Notes: generated by a model not told the origin, from the letters alone. A DNA stretch of 13,543 bases from Thermoplasmata archaeon (GCA_021801305.1 JAJYYD010000055.1:1-13543), one strand, 5' to 3'; positions 6,134 through 12,404 are shown, counted from the stretch's first letter. Translations and numbers: made by a program.

Positions 6134-6934
6134 ATGACTTTCTCAGTTGTCTGTTATGACAAGAACCAGGAGGCATGGGGAGTTGGTGTTGCAAGCAAGT
6201 ACCTGGCCGCAGGATCAACCGTTCCCTGGGCAAAGCCGTCAGTTGGGGCAGTTGCAACACAGGCTTATGCCAATGTATCTTATGGGCCAGAAGGCCTGGA
6301 ACTTCTCAGGAGTTTTTCTGCAGCGGAGGTAGTGGAAAAGCTGACCTCCCCCGATATACTCAAGGAGAAAAGGCAGGTGGCTGTTGTTGACAGAAATGGA
6401 AATGCAGCCGCATTCACTGGAAGTGAGTGCAACAGCTATGCCGGACACATCACAGGTGACGGTTTTTCGGTGCAGGGCAACATACTGGCAGGTCCAGAGG
6501 TAATAGAAGCCATGGCCTCGGTAATGGAAGGCAGAGGCAGAATAGAGGACAGAATTATGGAGGCCCTCATAAGGGCAGACGAAAAGGGTGGAGACAGGAG
6601 AGGAAGGCAGAGTGCAGCCATATTCATTGTATCTGAAAAGGAACAGTATGAGGAAGGTTCTGACAGGATGGTGGATTTGAGGATAGACAATTCCCCCAAT
6701 CCGCTTGGGGAGTTGAAATGGGCCCTGAAAAACTGGAAGGCAACATTCTTTCAAAATCCGATGGTAACCTTCACGGAGAGTGGAAAAATCCGGGACAGGC
6801 TCGATGCCATGCACTTTAAAACTGTGGAGGAATGGGCTTCCATGAACAATTTCTCATCAAAAGTATCAGGAAACATGATTGACCGGGAAGTCCTTGATGT
6901 CCTGATGGAGGTCAGTAAACCCGGCAATAGTTAA
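6134..6934 (+). CDS. DUF1028 family protein (Ntn-hydrolase-like)
   Basis: The 266-residue protein matches DUF1028, assigned to the Ntn-hydrolase clan but without a settled substrate. Family blocks in order: MTFSVVCYD at the N-terminus, WGVGVASKYLAAGSTVPW (15-32), VGAVATQAYANVSYGPEGLELL (37-58 region), VAVVDRNGNAAAFTGSECNSYAGH (82-105 region), GFSVQGNILAGPEVIEAM (110-127), GGDRRGRQSAAIFIV (152-166) and VDLRIDNSPNPL (180-191). Thr2 directly after the initiator Met is the expected nucleophile position if Met is removed. The frame is open upstream to beyond 5951, but that stretch is antisense to the CBS gene; the ATG at 6134 is chosen because the family begins TFS and the TATA box sits about 28 bases upstream. 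Transcribed divergently from CBS-glyS, and 36 bases before the UPF0173 gene. Confidence 0.93.
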   Translation: MTFSVVCYDKNQEAWGVGVASKYLAAGSTVPWAKPSVGAVATQAYANVSYGPEGLELLRSFSAAEVVEKLTSPDILKEKRQVAVVDRNGNAAAFTGSECNSYAGHITGDGFSVQGNILAGPEVIEAMASVMEGRGRIEDRIMEALIRADEKGGDRRGRQSAAIFIVSEKEQYEEGSDRMVDLRIDNSPNPLGELKWALKNWKATFFQNPMVTFTESGKIRDRLDAMHFKTVEEWASMNNFSSKVSGNMIDREVLDVLMEVSKPGNS

Positions 6935-6950
6935 TTATAAAATTAATATG
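6935..6950 (+). promoter_or_regulatory. AT-rich TATA-like region before the UPF0173 gene
   Basis: TTATAAAATTAATATG follows the DUF1028 stop. Candidate TATA centres lie 25 and 32 bases before the ATG at 6971, so the gene may have its own near-leaderless promoter in addition to read-through from DUF1028; no T-tract terminator separates the two genes. Confidence 0.4.
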
Positions 6951-6970
6951 GCAATAATGATCTGATAGAT

Positions 6971-7633
6971 ATGGTAAGTTTGAAGTGGCTTGGCCATGCT
7001 GCATGGCTCATAAAATTCAAGGATGCGACTGTTCTTATAGATCCCTTTCTGACAGGGAATCCAAGTGCTGCCATGAAGCAGGAGGACCTCAAGGGTATTG
7101 ATTTCATACTGGTGACACATACCCACTCAGACCATGTGGGTGACGCATTCACAATTGCAAAAAGGGAGAAGCAGGCTAAAATTATCGGCATGTTCGAGCT
7201 ATATTCTATGGCTGCAAAGGAAGGAGTCGAGAGCGGCCAGCTCTCTGGGATGAACAAGGGGAACATGGTCGACTTTGGAAAGATAAAGGTTGCGCTTACG
7301 CACGCAGATCACAGCGGCGAGGAGTGCGGAGTCATAGTATCTGCGGACGGGAAAACCATTTATCACGCCGGAGATACAGCACTTTTCAGGGACATGAAAA
7401 CAATCCATGAGCTATACAACCCTGATGTGGCACTGCTTCCAATTGGTGGATATTTCACAATGGGACCCGTTGAAGCTGCAAAGGCTGTTGAATGGATCAA
7501 GCCTAAAATAGCCGTACCAATGCATTTTAATACGTTCCCCCCCATCAAGCAGGATCCAAATAAATTCAAGGAACTTGCAGGGAAGTTTGCAGAAGTGAAG
7601 GTCCTTGAACCGGGCCAGGAATTCACAATATAA
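6971..7633 (+). CDS. UPF0173 metal-dependent hydrolase (metallo-beta-lactamase fold)
   Basis: A 220-residue soluble hydrolase of the metallo-beta-lactamase superfamily. The N-terminus LKWLGHAAWLIKF and IDPFLTGNP (23-31) are typical of UPF0173. The signature THTHSDHVGD (49-58) supplies His50, His52, Asp54 and His55; His111/His114 (LTHADHS), Asp135 (HAGDTALF) and His185 (VPMHFNTFP) complete a two-metal site. Length agrees with the family (about 220-230). The substrate is unknown; relatives are annotated only as metal-dependent hydrolases. The ATG is preceded by AATGATC about 8 bases upstream, a weak ribosome-binding match. It lies 36 bases after the DUF1028 gene on the same strand. Confidence 0.93.
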   Translation: MVSLKWLGHAAWLIKFKDATVLIDPFLTGNPSAAMKQEDLKGIDFILVTHTHSDHVGDAFTIAKREKQAKIIGMFELYSMAAKEGVESGQLSGMNKGNMVDFGKIKVALTHADHSGEECGVIVSADGKTIYHAGDTALFRDMKTIHELYNPDVALLPIGGYFTMGPVEAAKAVEWIKPKIAVPMHFNTFPPIKQDPNKFKELAGKFAEVKVLEPGQEFTI

Positions 7634-7636
7634 TCC

Positions 7637-7664
7637 TTTTATAAAATTTTAGAGCCCACTTTTT
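7637..7664 (+). terminator. Cluster of T-tracts after the UPF0173 gene
   Basis: Three T runs (7637-7640, 7647-7650, 7660-7664) follow the stop codon within 31 bases, resembling a weak multi-U archaeal terminator. They precede a fresh promoter for the next gene. Confidence 0.45.
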
Positions 7665-7681
7665 ATCTTTCTGAAAATTAA

Positions 7682-7690
7682 CTTATATAT
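7682..7690 (+). promoter_or_regulatory. TATA box of the nucleotidyltransferase gene
   Basis: CTTATATAT is a near-ideal archaeal TATA box centred about 22 bases before the ATG at 7708. No ribosome binding site is visible, fitting a leaderless transcript. Confidence 0.6.
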
Positions 7691-7707
7691 GGCAGTGATT
7701 TAACCCA

Positions 7708-8646
7708 ATGATCGGGGCAATACTTGCAGGTGGATACGGGAAAAGGTTGAAGCCAATTACAGACGAGATCCCGAAGGCCCTCATTTCTATAAAGGATGGC
7801 CAGACCATAATGGACCGTCAGATTTATGATTTCAGGAATATGGGCATAAGGGATGTTTACATTCTCTCCGGTTATCTCGGGGAGAAGATCGAGGAACGTT
7901 ATGGGAAAAGCAAGGATGGAATGAATTTCCACTATTTCAGGGAGGAAAAGCCAATGGGGACCCTCTATTCCATCCGGAATCTTTTCAATAATGTGTGGGA
8001 TCAGGACATAATCCTCAGGAACGGGGATACTATAACCGACATAAATTTCCAGAGGTTCATTGAATTCTCAAGGGACTCCCAATACAGGATGGTAATGTTT
8101 GTATCAAAGATGAGGTCTCCTTTCGGAATAGTGGAGATGTTCGGGGACCAGATCGTTACATTCAAGGAGAAGCCTCTCCTGGACTATTTCATAAATTCAG
8201 GGCTTTACTATATAAAGAAAGAGGCTAAGGAATTCTTCTTCCTGAACTATCATGAAAAGGATATTGAAACCACTGTTTTTCCGAAAATGGCGCTGGCAAA
8301 GACAATCGGTGCGTATTCGGAGGATGCCCTATGGCTTGGAATAGACAGCGAAAAGGACCTAGAGGCAATCCGCGTGGAATACTCCAACCGCACGGATACA
8401 CCATGGGGATACATCAAGACACTTTACAATGACAGCGGCAAGGGTATAAACGAATATTTCATAAAAGCTGAACAGGATGCTCCCATCAGGGTGTTCAGGA
8501 AGTCCATACTCAGGATAATACAGGGGATGGGCACCCTGAACAGGAAGACTGATAAAATATACAAGGAGAAGGATATAGTGGTTGTCGAGAATGATATAAC
8601 ATTCCAGAGCATGTCAAACTCGAAGCTTGAGCTTATCTATCTTTAG
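7708..8646 (+). CDS. Sugar-phosphate nucleotidyltransferase with cupin-like C-terminal tail
   Basis: Residues 1-225 form a nucleotidyltransferase that would join a sugar 1-phosphate to an NTP to make an NDP-sugar: AILAGGYGKRLKPITDEIPKAL (4-25 region) is the nucleotide-binding signature with the catalytic arginine (Arg13), Lys23 follows Pro22, and RNGDTITD (104-111) holds the metal-binding Asp107. INSGLYYI (162-169) and WLGIDSEKDLEAI (209-221) are also family-typical. From TPWG (231) to the end, order and spacing resemble the type II mannose-6-phosphate isomerase cupin of ManC proteins (TPWGY, EYFIKAEQDAPI, RIIQGMGTL, KEKDIVVVENDITF, LELIYL), but this tail contains no histidine, so no metal site. 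It may act in dimerisation or sugar sensing. The sugar (mannose, glucose or other) cannot be read from sequence. Transcript is probably leaderless. Confidence 0.88.
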   Translation: MIGAILAGGYGKRLKPITDEIPKALISIKDGQTIMDRQIYDFRNMGIRDVYILSGYLGEKIEERYGKSKDGMNFHYFREEKPMGTLYSIRNLFNNVWDQDIILRNGDTITDINFQRFIEFSRDSQYRMVMFVSKMRSPFGIVEMFGDQIVTFKEKPLLDYFINSGLYYIKKEAKEFFFLNYHEKDIETTVFPKMALAKTIGAYSEDALWLGIDSEKDLEAIRVEYSNRTDTPWGYIKTLYNDSGKGINEYFIKAEQDAPIRVFRKSILRIIQGMGTLNRKTDKIYKEKDIVVVENDITFQSMSNSKLELIYL

Positions 8647-8664
8647 TTAAAGGTTCCACTTCAG

Positions 8665-8720
8665 AGGCCATTACCAGCATATTCTGGAACATTAACCCTA
8701 TATTTACATGAATATGGCCT
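8665..8720. repeat. Intergenic inverted repeat (bulged hairpin)
   Basis: AGGCC (8665-8669) plus ATATTC (8679-8684) are complementary to GAATATGGCCT (8710-8720), giving 11 pairs interrupted by one 9-base bulge and closing a 25-base loop. It lies 19 bases after the nucleotidyltransferase stop and well before the next TATA box. It could be a 3' UTR structure or a protein site; no T-tract follows it, so it is not an evident terminator. Confidence 0.3.
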
Positions 8721-8750
8721 GACATATTGATCACAGGCAACATGGGAATT

Positions 8751-8760
8751 CTTATATAAG
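8751..8760 (+). promoter_or_regulatory. TATA box before the small conserved gene
   Basis: CTTATATAAG is a strong TATA element. It would place transcription start near 8782, giving a leader of about 26 bases to the ATG at 8808. A weaker TTTAATAT at 8772-8779 is an alternative. Confidence 0.5.
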
Positions 8761-8807
8761 ACGTAACAAAATTTAATATGAAGTAGATAATAGCAAAACG
8801 ATCTTCT

Positions 8808-9164
8808 ATGTCCGTATTAACCAGGGAAGTGCTCATAAGGGCTCTTGAAAAAACTTACGGTAAGAAGGGAATGGGGCAGGGCGATATTGAGGAGCTCTGT
8901 GATTTTGTCCTATCTTTCTTCGGTTACGATGACTATGTTCTGGACAACGTCCTTTCTGCTCCTGAACGTGATGTGTTCTACAATCTTGAGGAATACGGCT
9001 TTCTTGAGACGCACAGGGAGGAGATCAATATAGTCAAGGGGAGATCATGGAGAATCAACCAGTGGACCTACAAAAAGGACAAGATAATGAGCATTGCGGA
9101 CAGAATTGAGGAGGATGCCCCTGAAGAGGATGTTTATGATGAAATCTTCCGCCAGATGGAATGA
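8808..9164 (+). CDS. Small conserved-looking archaeal protein, possibly DUF6015
   Basis: A 118-residue soluble, acidic protein. The first 45 residues look helical (LTREVLIRALEKTYG, then DIEELCDFVLSFFGY); the centre reads DNVLSAPERDVFYNLEEYGFL, followed by GRSWRINQW and an acidic C-terminal helix (RIEEDAPEEDVYDEIF). The overall pattern, a helical pair then a turn with a conserved-looking WRINQW strand, recalls the archaeal DUF6015 proteins and may be winged-helix-like, but this is from memory and uncertain. No metal-binding cysteine cluster or membrane segment is present. Transcribed alone from its own promoter. Its TGA stop (9162-9164) directly abuts the stop of the convergent permease gene. 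Confidence 0.75.
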   Translation: MSVLTREVLIRALEKTYGKKGMGQGDIEELCDFVLSFFGYDDYVLDNVLSAPERDVFYNLEEYGFLETHREEINIVKGRSWRINQWTYKKDKIMSIADRIEEDAPEEDVYDEIFRQME

Positions 9165-10793
9165 TCAGTCGTAGGTGAACCTTTTTTCAGAATAACGGTA
9201 CAATCTCACCCACACGACAAAAGTCAGGATTACAACAAGTATTACCATGAATATGTCTATTGCATCAGCATAAACCAGGTTTCCACTTGCTATGGCTTTT
9301 GATATGAGCAGCATAAGTCCATGCTTCACGGCAAATGTCTTTCCGTTGAATGTCACATATTCCGCCACCAGAAGCCCGCCCCAGTAGCTTCCAACAGCAG
9401 ACATTGAACCTGTAATGAGCCCCGGAACTATTGCAGGGAAGGAAAGATACCTTATTTTCATCCACCTGCTTAGTTTGTAAGTTTTTGCAATCACATCCAG
9501 TTCATTTGGTATGCTGATTGCAGATCCGTAAACATTGAAGAATATGTACGAGGCTGCGGAAAGGTAGGCTATGAGCATAACATCCGCATTGAATGCCAGG
9601 CCCTCGCCGAGGAAAACCGAAAGCCTTGGGGTGAGGAAAATGACAATGAGGGGAAGAAGAACCGGGGAAGGTATGGAATAAAGTATCTGGAATATGCCCG
9701 TTGAAAATCTTCCGGAAACTTTTCTCCTTCCGAAGAACACCGCAAGGGGAACCATGGTTCCAAGGGATATGGCAAACACAATGCCTATTCTTGCGAGATC
9801 ATAAAGGGTTGCAATGCCGAAAATCTTGAGGTAGTATGGATCAAGTATGTATTTTGTAAAGGCTGAGCTGAATCCGGATTCTGCCACAAAATAGAGGGTT
9901 AAAAGAAGTACCGCAACAAGTGTTGAACCTACAATTATATTGACAACCCTGTCTGAAAACTTCAACTGTTTCCTCGAATCTTTGTCCCTTCTTGGAATTG
10001 AACGGTTCACAACAGCAATGGCAGACTGCGTTGACCCTATGACCTGGTTTATTCTCTCTCCTATGACTGTAACAAACGCGTTCTGCTTTCTCTGGGTTGT
10101 TGTGACATTTGCAGGCATATTGCTCTCAAACTTGTATTTTTCAGCTATCTTGATAAGGGGATTTATAAAAAAGTAGAAAGTCAGCCCTATTGCCACTATG
10201 AGGAACATTATTACTATAACGATACCGGTGTAGTTTCCCACATTTGCAAGCTGTACCGAAAGTGTTCCCACGCCGAAAACTTCATAATTTTTGTTTCCGA
10301 TCGTTATCACTTCAGTCAGTGTTATGTAAAAAAGTGCGCTGGCAAATGATGGCATGATATTTGCAATTATTGAAGGAAATGCGGCAGGCGCATAGAGTCT
10401 CCTGAGCTTTCCAAGTATGCCGATTTTGTAAACTTTTGTGACGCTTTCATACTCCTTCGGTATATGGAGCACAGACTGGTAAACTCCAAGTATGAGGTTC
10501 CAGAGGACAGCGGTCACCAGGAGGAAGTCCACGGCCAGTTCAGTGCCAAGAGAACCGCCGATGCGCACTATGAAAAATACAAGTATAATTGGAAAAAAAG
10601 AAACTACAGGAACAGCTTCAAGGACATCAGTTATGGGTATGATTATTGCTTCAGCAGCCCTTACCTTTGCCGCAAGGACACCGAGAATAAGCGCAAGGAA
10701 CACTGATATTACGAGGACCAGGCCTATCCTGCCGAAGGTCAGCAGTATTGCGTAAATTACTGTGAGATAAAAACTTCCAAAGATTATTACCAC
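9165..10793 (-). CDS. ABC transporter permease, two fused SsuC/TauC-like transmembrane domains
   Basis: A 542-residue membrane protein made of two homologous permease halves joined by a polar linker (about 215-282). Half 1 has hydrophobic segments from residue 1 to 211 with an EAA-type coupling loop at 113-141 (EYESVTKVYKIGILGKL). Half 2 spans about 284-532 with the matching loop at 430-460 (ELDVIAKTYKLSRWMKI). Both resemble nitrate/sulfonate/taurine-type importer permeases; AVPVVSFFPIIL and SIPSPVLLPLIV are equivalent segments. One polypeptide would supply both membrane halves to a pair of ATPases, but no ATPase or substrate-binding protein is in the window, so the substrate is unknown. The GTG start at 10793 is poorly placed, only 1 base after a GGGGGC motif, and a ten-codon leaderless frame overlaps it; the true start may be 10819 if a G is missing from the G5 run. 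Confidence 0.88.
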   Translation of the reverse strand: MVIIFGSFYLTVIYAILLTFGRIGLVLVISVFLALILGVLAAKVRAAEAIIIPITDVLEAVPVVSFFPIILVFFIVRIGGSLGTELAVDFLLVTAVLWNLILGVYQSVLHIPKEYESVTKVYKIGILGKLRRLYAPAAFPSIIANIMPSFASALFYITLTEVITIGNKNYEVFGVGTLSVQLANVGNYTGIVIVIMFLIVAIGLTFYFFINPLIKIAEKYKFESNMPANVTTTQRKQNAFVTVIGERINQVIGSTQSAIAVVNRSIPRRDKDSRKQLKFSDRVVNIIVGSTLVAVLLLTLYFVAESGFSSAFTKYILDPYYLKIFGIATLYDLARIGIVFAISLGTMVPLAVFFGRRKVSGRFSTGIFQILYSIPSPVLLPLIVIFLTPRLSVFLGEGLAFNADVMLIAYLSAASYIFFNVYGSAISIPNELDVIAKTYKLSRWMKIRYLSFPAIVPGLITGSMSAVGSYWGGLLVAEYVTFNGKTFAVKHGLMLLISKAIASGNLVYADAIDIFMVILVVILTFVVWVRLYRYSEKRFTYD

Positions 10794-10819
10794 GCCCCCT
10801 TCTCATGTTTTTCCTGCAT
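10787..10819 (-). other. Ten-codon micro-ORF overlapping the permease start
   Basis: ATG at 10819 reads MQEKHEKGAW and stops at TAA (10787-10789); the stop overlaps the permease GTG in GTGGTAA. The ATG lies about 25 bases from the centre of a clean TATA box, so the mRNA should begin on this AUG. It is either a leader peptide coupling translation into the permease, or the genuine N-terminus of the permease cut off by a one-base deletion in the G5 run (10795-10799). Confidence 0.5.
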
Positions 10820-10835
10820 CTGGGTATGCTTAAGT

Positions 10836-10850
10836 CTATTTATTTATTTT
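10836..10850 (-). promoter_or_regulatory. TATA box of the permease transcript
   Basis: On the minus strand AAAATAAATAAATAG is centred about 25 bases upstream of the micro-ORF ATG at 10819. Together with the T-tract ending the gene before it, this suggests the permease is its own transcript and not part of the VOC operon. Confidence 0.55.
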
Positions 10851-10936
10851 TCATTGGATTGGGAAGGGTGGTTGCAAAAACATGATTGAAATATTACAAT
10901 TATACTGCGTTGAAACGTATCACTGCAGCCGTTGCT

Positions 10937-11302
10937 TCACCTCTTTTTAAAAAAAAAATTTCCACCAAGGAATGCCACAAGCAGTCCAAGTGCACCTAAC
11001 AAAATAGCTGATCCCGGACTTTCAAGCAAGATGTGGCTGATTGGTTTCTTGGTAGGATCAAACCGGTCAACATGTACTTCATAGCGATCCCTGAACTCTA
11101 CAGCATGGACACCCCTGACAGTTCCAGGTATTGATGCCCTCCAGTCAGCAATCTGTCCCTTCGGCTCGCCTATGGATTTTACGAAGAGACCACTGTTCTC
11201 TGGTCTTGGCACATAACCGGAAGGAGATTTTGGAACTGTAAGCCTGTCTTCAACAAGTACTTCAGATACCACCTGGTTCCAGAACTCATAAGGTGAACTC
11301 AT
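10937..11302 (-). CDS. Hypothetical tail-anchored membrane protein
   Basis: I do not recognise the family of this 121-residue protein. There is no N-terminal signal peptide. Residues 1-95 are polar and mixed alpha/beta in character (EFWNQVVSEVLVEDRLTVP, FVKSIGEPKGQIADW, VHAVEFRDRYEVHVDRFD); residues 96-116 form one hydrophobic segment (SPGSAILLGALGLLVAFLGG), followed by the short basic end FFFKKR. This is the layout of a tail-anchored protein whose soluble domain faces the cytoplasm. The gene lies 32 bases after the VOC gene on the same strand, so they are probably co-transcribed. Odd feature: the last codons contain a run of ten Ts followed by five As, a strong archaeal termination signal and slippage site placed before the stop codon. 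Confidence 0.75.
   Translation of the reverse strand: MSSPYEFWNQVVSEVLVEDRLTVPKSPSGYVPRPENSGLFVKSIGEPKGQIADWRASIPGTVRGVHAVEFRDRYEVHVDRFDPTKKPISHILLESPGSAILLGALGLLVAFLGGNFFFKKR
10949..10958 (-). terminator. T10 tract inside the last codons of the tail-anchored gene
   Basis: On the minus strand, ten Ts encode the end of an Asn codon and three Phe codons just before Lys-Lys-Arg-stop. It is the only strong U-tract near this gene end, so it may terminate the VOC/tail-anchor transcript, possibly with read-through of a few bases past the stop at 10937-10939. Confidence 0.45.
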
Positions 11303-11334
11303 TGCCTGTCGGGATTAATTCAGATCTATTACAT

Positions 11335-11700
11335 TTACTTTTTCTTCTCTATGATCCCCAACGCGTTCCCAAAGGGATCAATCAACTGGGCAACAGTCTC
11401 AGAATCAACTGAAGTTATTGGCCCCCTGTAGACTGTGCACCCCAATTTCAATAAATGTTCAATGGCTTTATTCATGTCGTCCACGAGCCAGTAAGCAACC
11501 TGTCCTTTGACCCCGGGGCCAGCTTTTTCGTCAGAGGGATGAAAACCAACCGATACTTCACCGACTTTTATGGAACTGTAAAATTCACTTTCAAAATCTT
11601 TCCTGCCTCCAAAAGCCTCAAGAAACCAGTCCCTTGCACTGGCAATATCATTGACAAAATAGACAACTTCCTCCAGGGAGATAATGTGTGAATCACTCAT
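11335..11700 (-). CDS. VOC-superfamily (glyoxalase/bleomycin-resistance fold) protein
   Basis: A 121-residue protein with the two-module beta-alpha-beta-beta-beta layout of the vicinal oxygen chelate fold. Module 1 is EVVYFVNDIASARDWFLEAFGG ... VGEVSVGFHP (11-54), module 2 is GQVAYWLVDDMNKAIEHLLKLG ... AQLIDPFGNALGIIE (66-118). The ending DPFGNALGIIE is highly typical, with Glu118 at the usual last metal-ligand position. The usual N-terminal histidine is replaced by Glu (10/11); His54 could be another ligand. Such proteins range from glyoxalases and epimerases to dioxygenases and metal-free binders, so the substrate is open. Probably first gene of a transcript with the tail-anchored gene. TGATAATAC (11723-11731 on the minus strand) is centred about 26 bases upstream of the ATG, fitting a leaderless start. 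Confidence 0.87.
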   Translation of the reverse strand: MSDSHIISLEEVVYFVNDIASARDWFLEAFGGRKDFESEFYSSIKVGEVSVGFHPSDEKAGPGVKGQVAYWLVDDMNKAIEHLLKLGCTVYRGPITSVDSETVAQLIDPFGNALGIIEKKK

Positions 11701-11718
11701 GCGGTCTTATGGTTCTTC

Positions 11719-11780
11719 CTGTATTATCATTTTCCATGCTGCAGTTTTAAATGCTGTATCCGGAGGTTCAATACTGTATT
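11719..11780 (+). repeat. Three direct repeats CTGTAT(T/C) in the divergent intergenic region
   Basis: Copies of CTGTATT or CTGTATC lie at 11719-11725, 11754-11760 and 11774-11780, between the VOC and methyltransferase starts. The spacing is 35 and 20 bases. They could be binding sites for a regulator of one or both genes, but seven-base repeats can arise by chance. Confidence 0.25.
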
Positions 11781-11827
11781 CCTGGTCAATAAAACAGTTC
11801 TAATACCATAGTTCCAATGTAGTTAAC

Positions 11828-12340
11828 ATGAGTGAAGACAGCAAGATGTATGAGGTAATGTCTGAAATAGCTCCATTAATCAAGGGCCCGGTGATACTGG
11901 ATGTGGGAACTGGTTTCGGCACAGGGATCTCAAATCTTATCAGGAACAGGAATCACCGAATTGTCAGTATTGATCCCGAGGCGTGGTCATTCAAAACACT
12001 GGAAAAGGAATTCAGCAGGGAGATTTCTGAGGACAGGCTGAAGCTCCTGAAATCCAGGGCAGAAGATATTCCTTTTCCGGATAATCATTTCAATTCATCT
12101 CTTGCTCTCTTTTCCATGCATCATCTCAAAGATCCGGCTGAAGGAATGAAGGAGATGGAGCGGGTCACATCGGGAAGCATCATTATTGCGGAATGGGACA
12201 GGGAATCGGCGGGCAAATTCAATCCCCATTCGGAAGATCATCTTTCCGGAACCAGGGCACGCATTATGGAATTTGCAGGGAATAACGGTTATGAAACTAA
12301 GGACCACGATGCCTGGTATCTTGTCTGGAAAACCAAATGA
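11828..12340 (+). CDS. Class I SAM-dependent methyltransferase
   Basis: A compact 170-residue Rossmann-fold methyltransferase. Motif I VILDVGTGFGTGISNL (22-37) binds S-adenosylmethionine, Asp49 in IVSIDPE ends strand 2 at the ribose-contacting position, AEDIPFPDNHFNSSLALFSMHHL (78-100 region) covers motifs II and III with the UbiE-like MHHL, and ERVTSGSIIIAEWD (111-124) is the next strand. The C-terminal part is short (usual members have 200-250 residues), leaving little room for a substrate cap, so the acceptor is probably small or the protein has a partner. The ATG at 11828 has no clear ribosome binding site; TTCTAATACC is centred about 26 bases upstream, consistent with a leaderless mRNA. 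Transcribed divergently from the VOC gene. Substrate unknown. Confidence 0.88.
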   Translation: MSEDSKMYEVMSEIAPLIKGPVILDVGTGFGTGISNLIRNRNHRIVSIDPEAWSFKTLEKEFSREISEDRLKLLKSRAEDIPFPDNHFNSSLALFSMHHLKDPAEGMKEMERVTSGSIIIAEWDRESAGKFNPHSEDHLSGTRARIMEFAGNNGYETKDHDAWYLVWKTK

Positions 12341-12404
12341 TAAGGGTTTCACTGAATTTTACGATGTAATTTATTTCGATCCGGAATAGAAAAAGAAAAT
12401 TTCA

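Noticed and set aside
6239..6814. 191-codon open frame on the minus strand
   Set aside because: It is fully antisense to the well-supported DUF1028 gene, has no promoter or ribosome site, and its Cys/His/Leu/Ser-rich composition is that of a shadow frame.
8647..8807. C/D box or other small RNA gene in the gap
   Set aside because: I looked for paired RUGAUGA and CUGA boxes at the usual spacing and found none; only the bulged hairpin is reported.
8633..8836. 67-codon minus-strand frame in the gap before the small conserved gene
   Set aside because: It crosses the TATA box and start of the plus-strand gene, has no promoter of its own and no recognisable motif.
10464..10755. Plus-strand frames of 80 and 87 codons
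   Set aside because: They are antisense to the first half of the permease, and their compositions are unlike neighbouring proteins.
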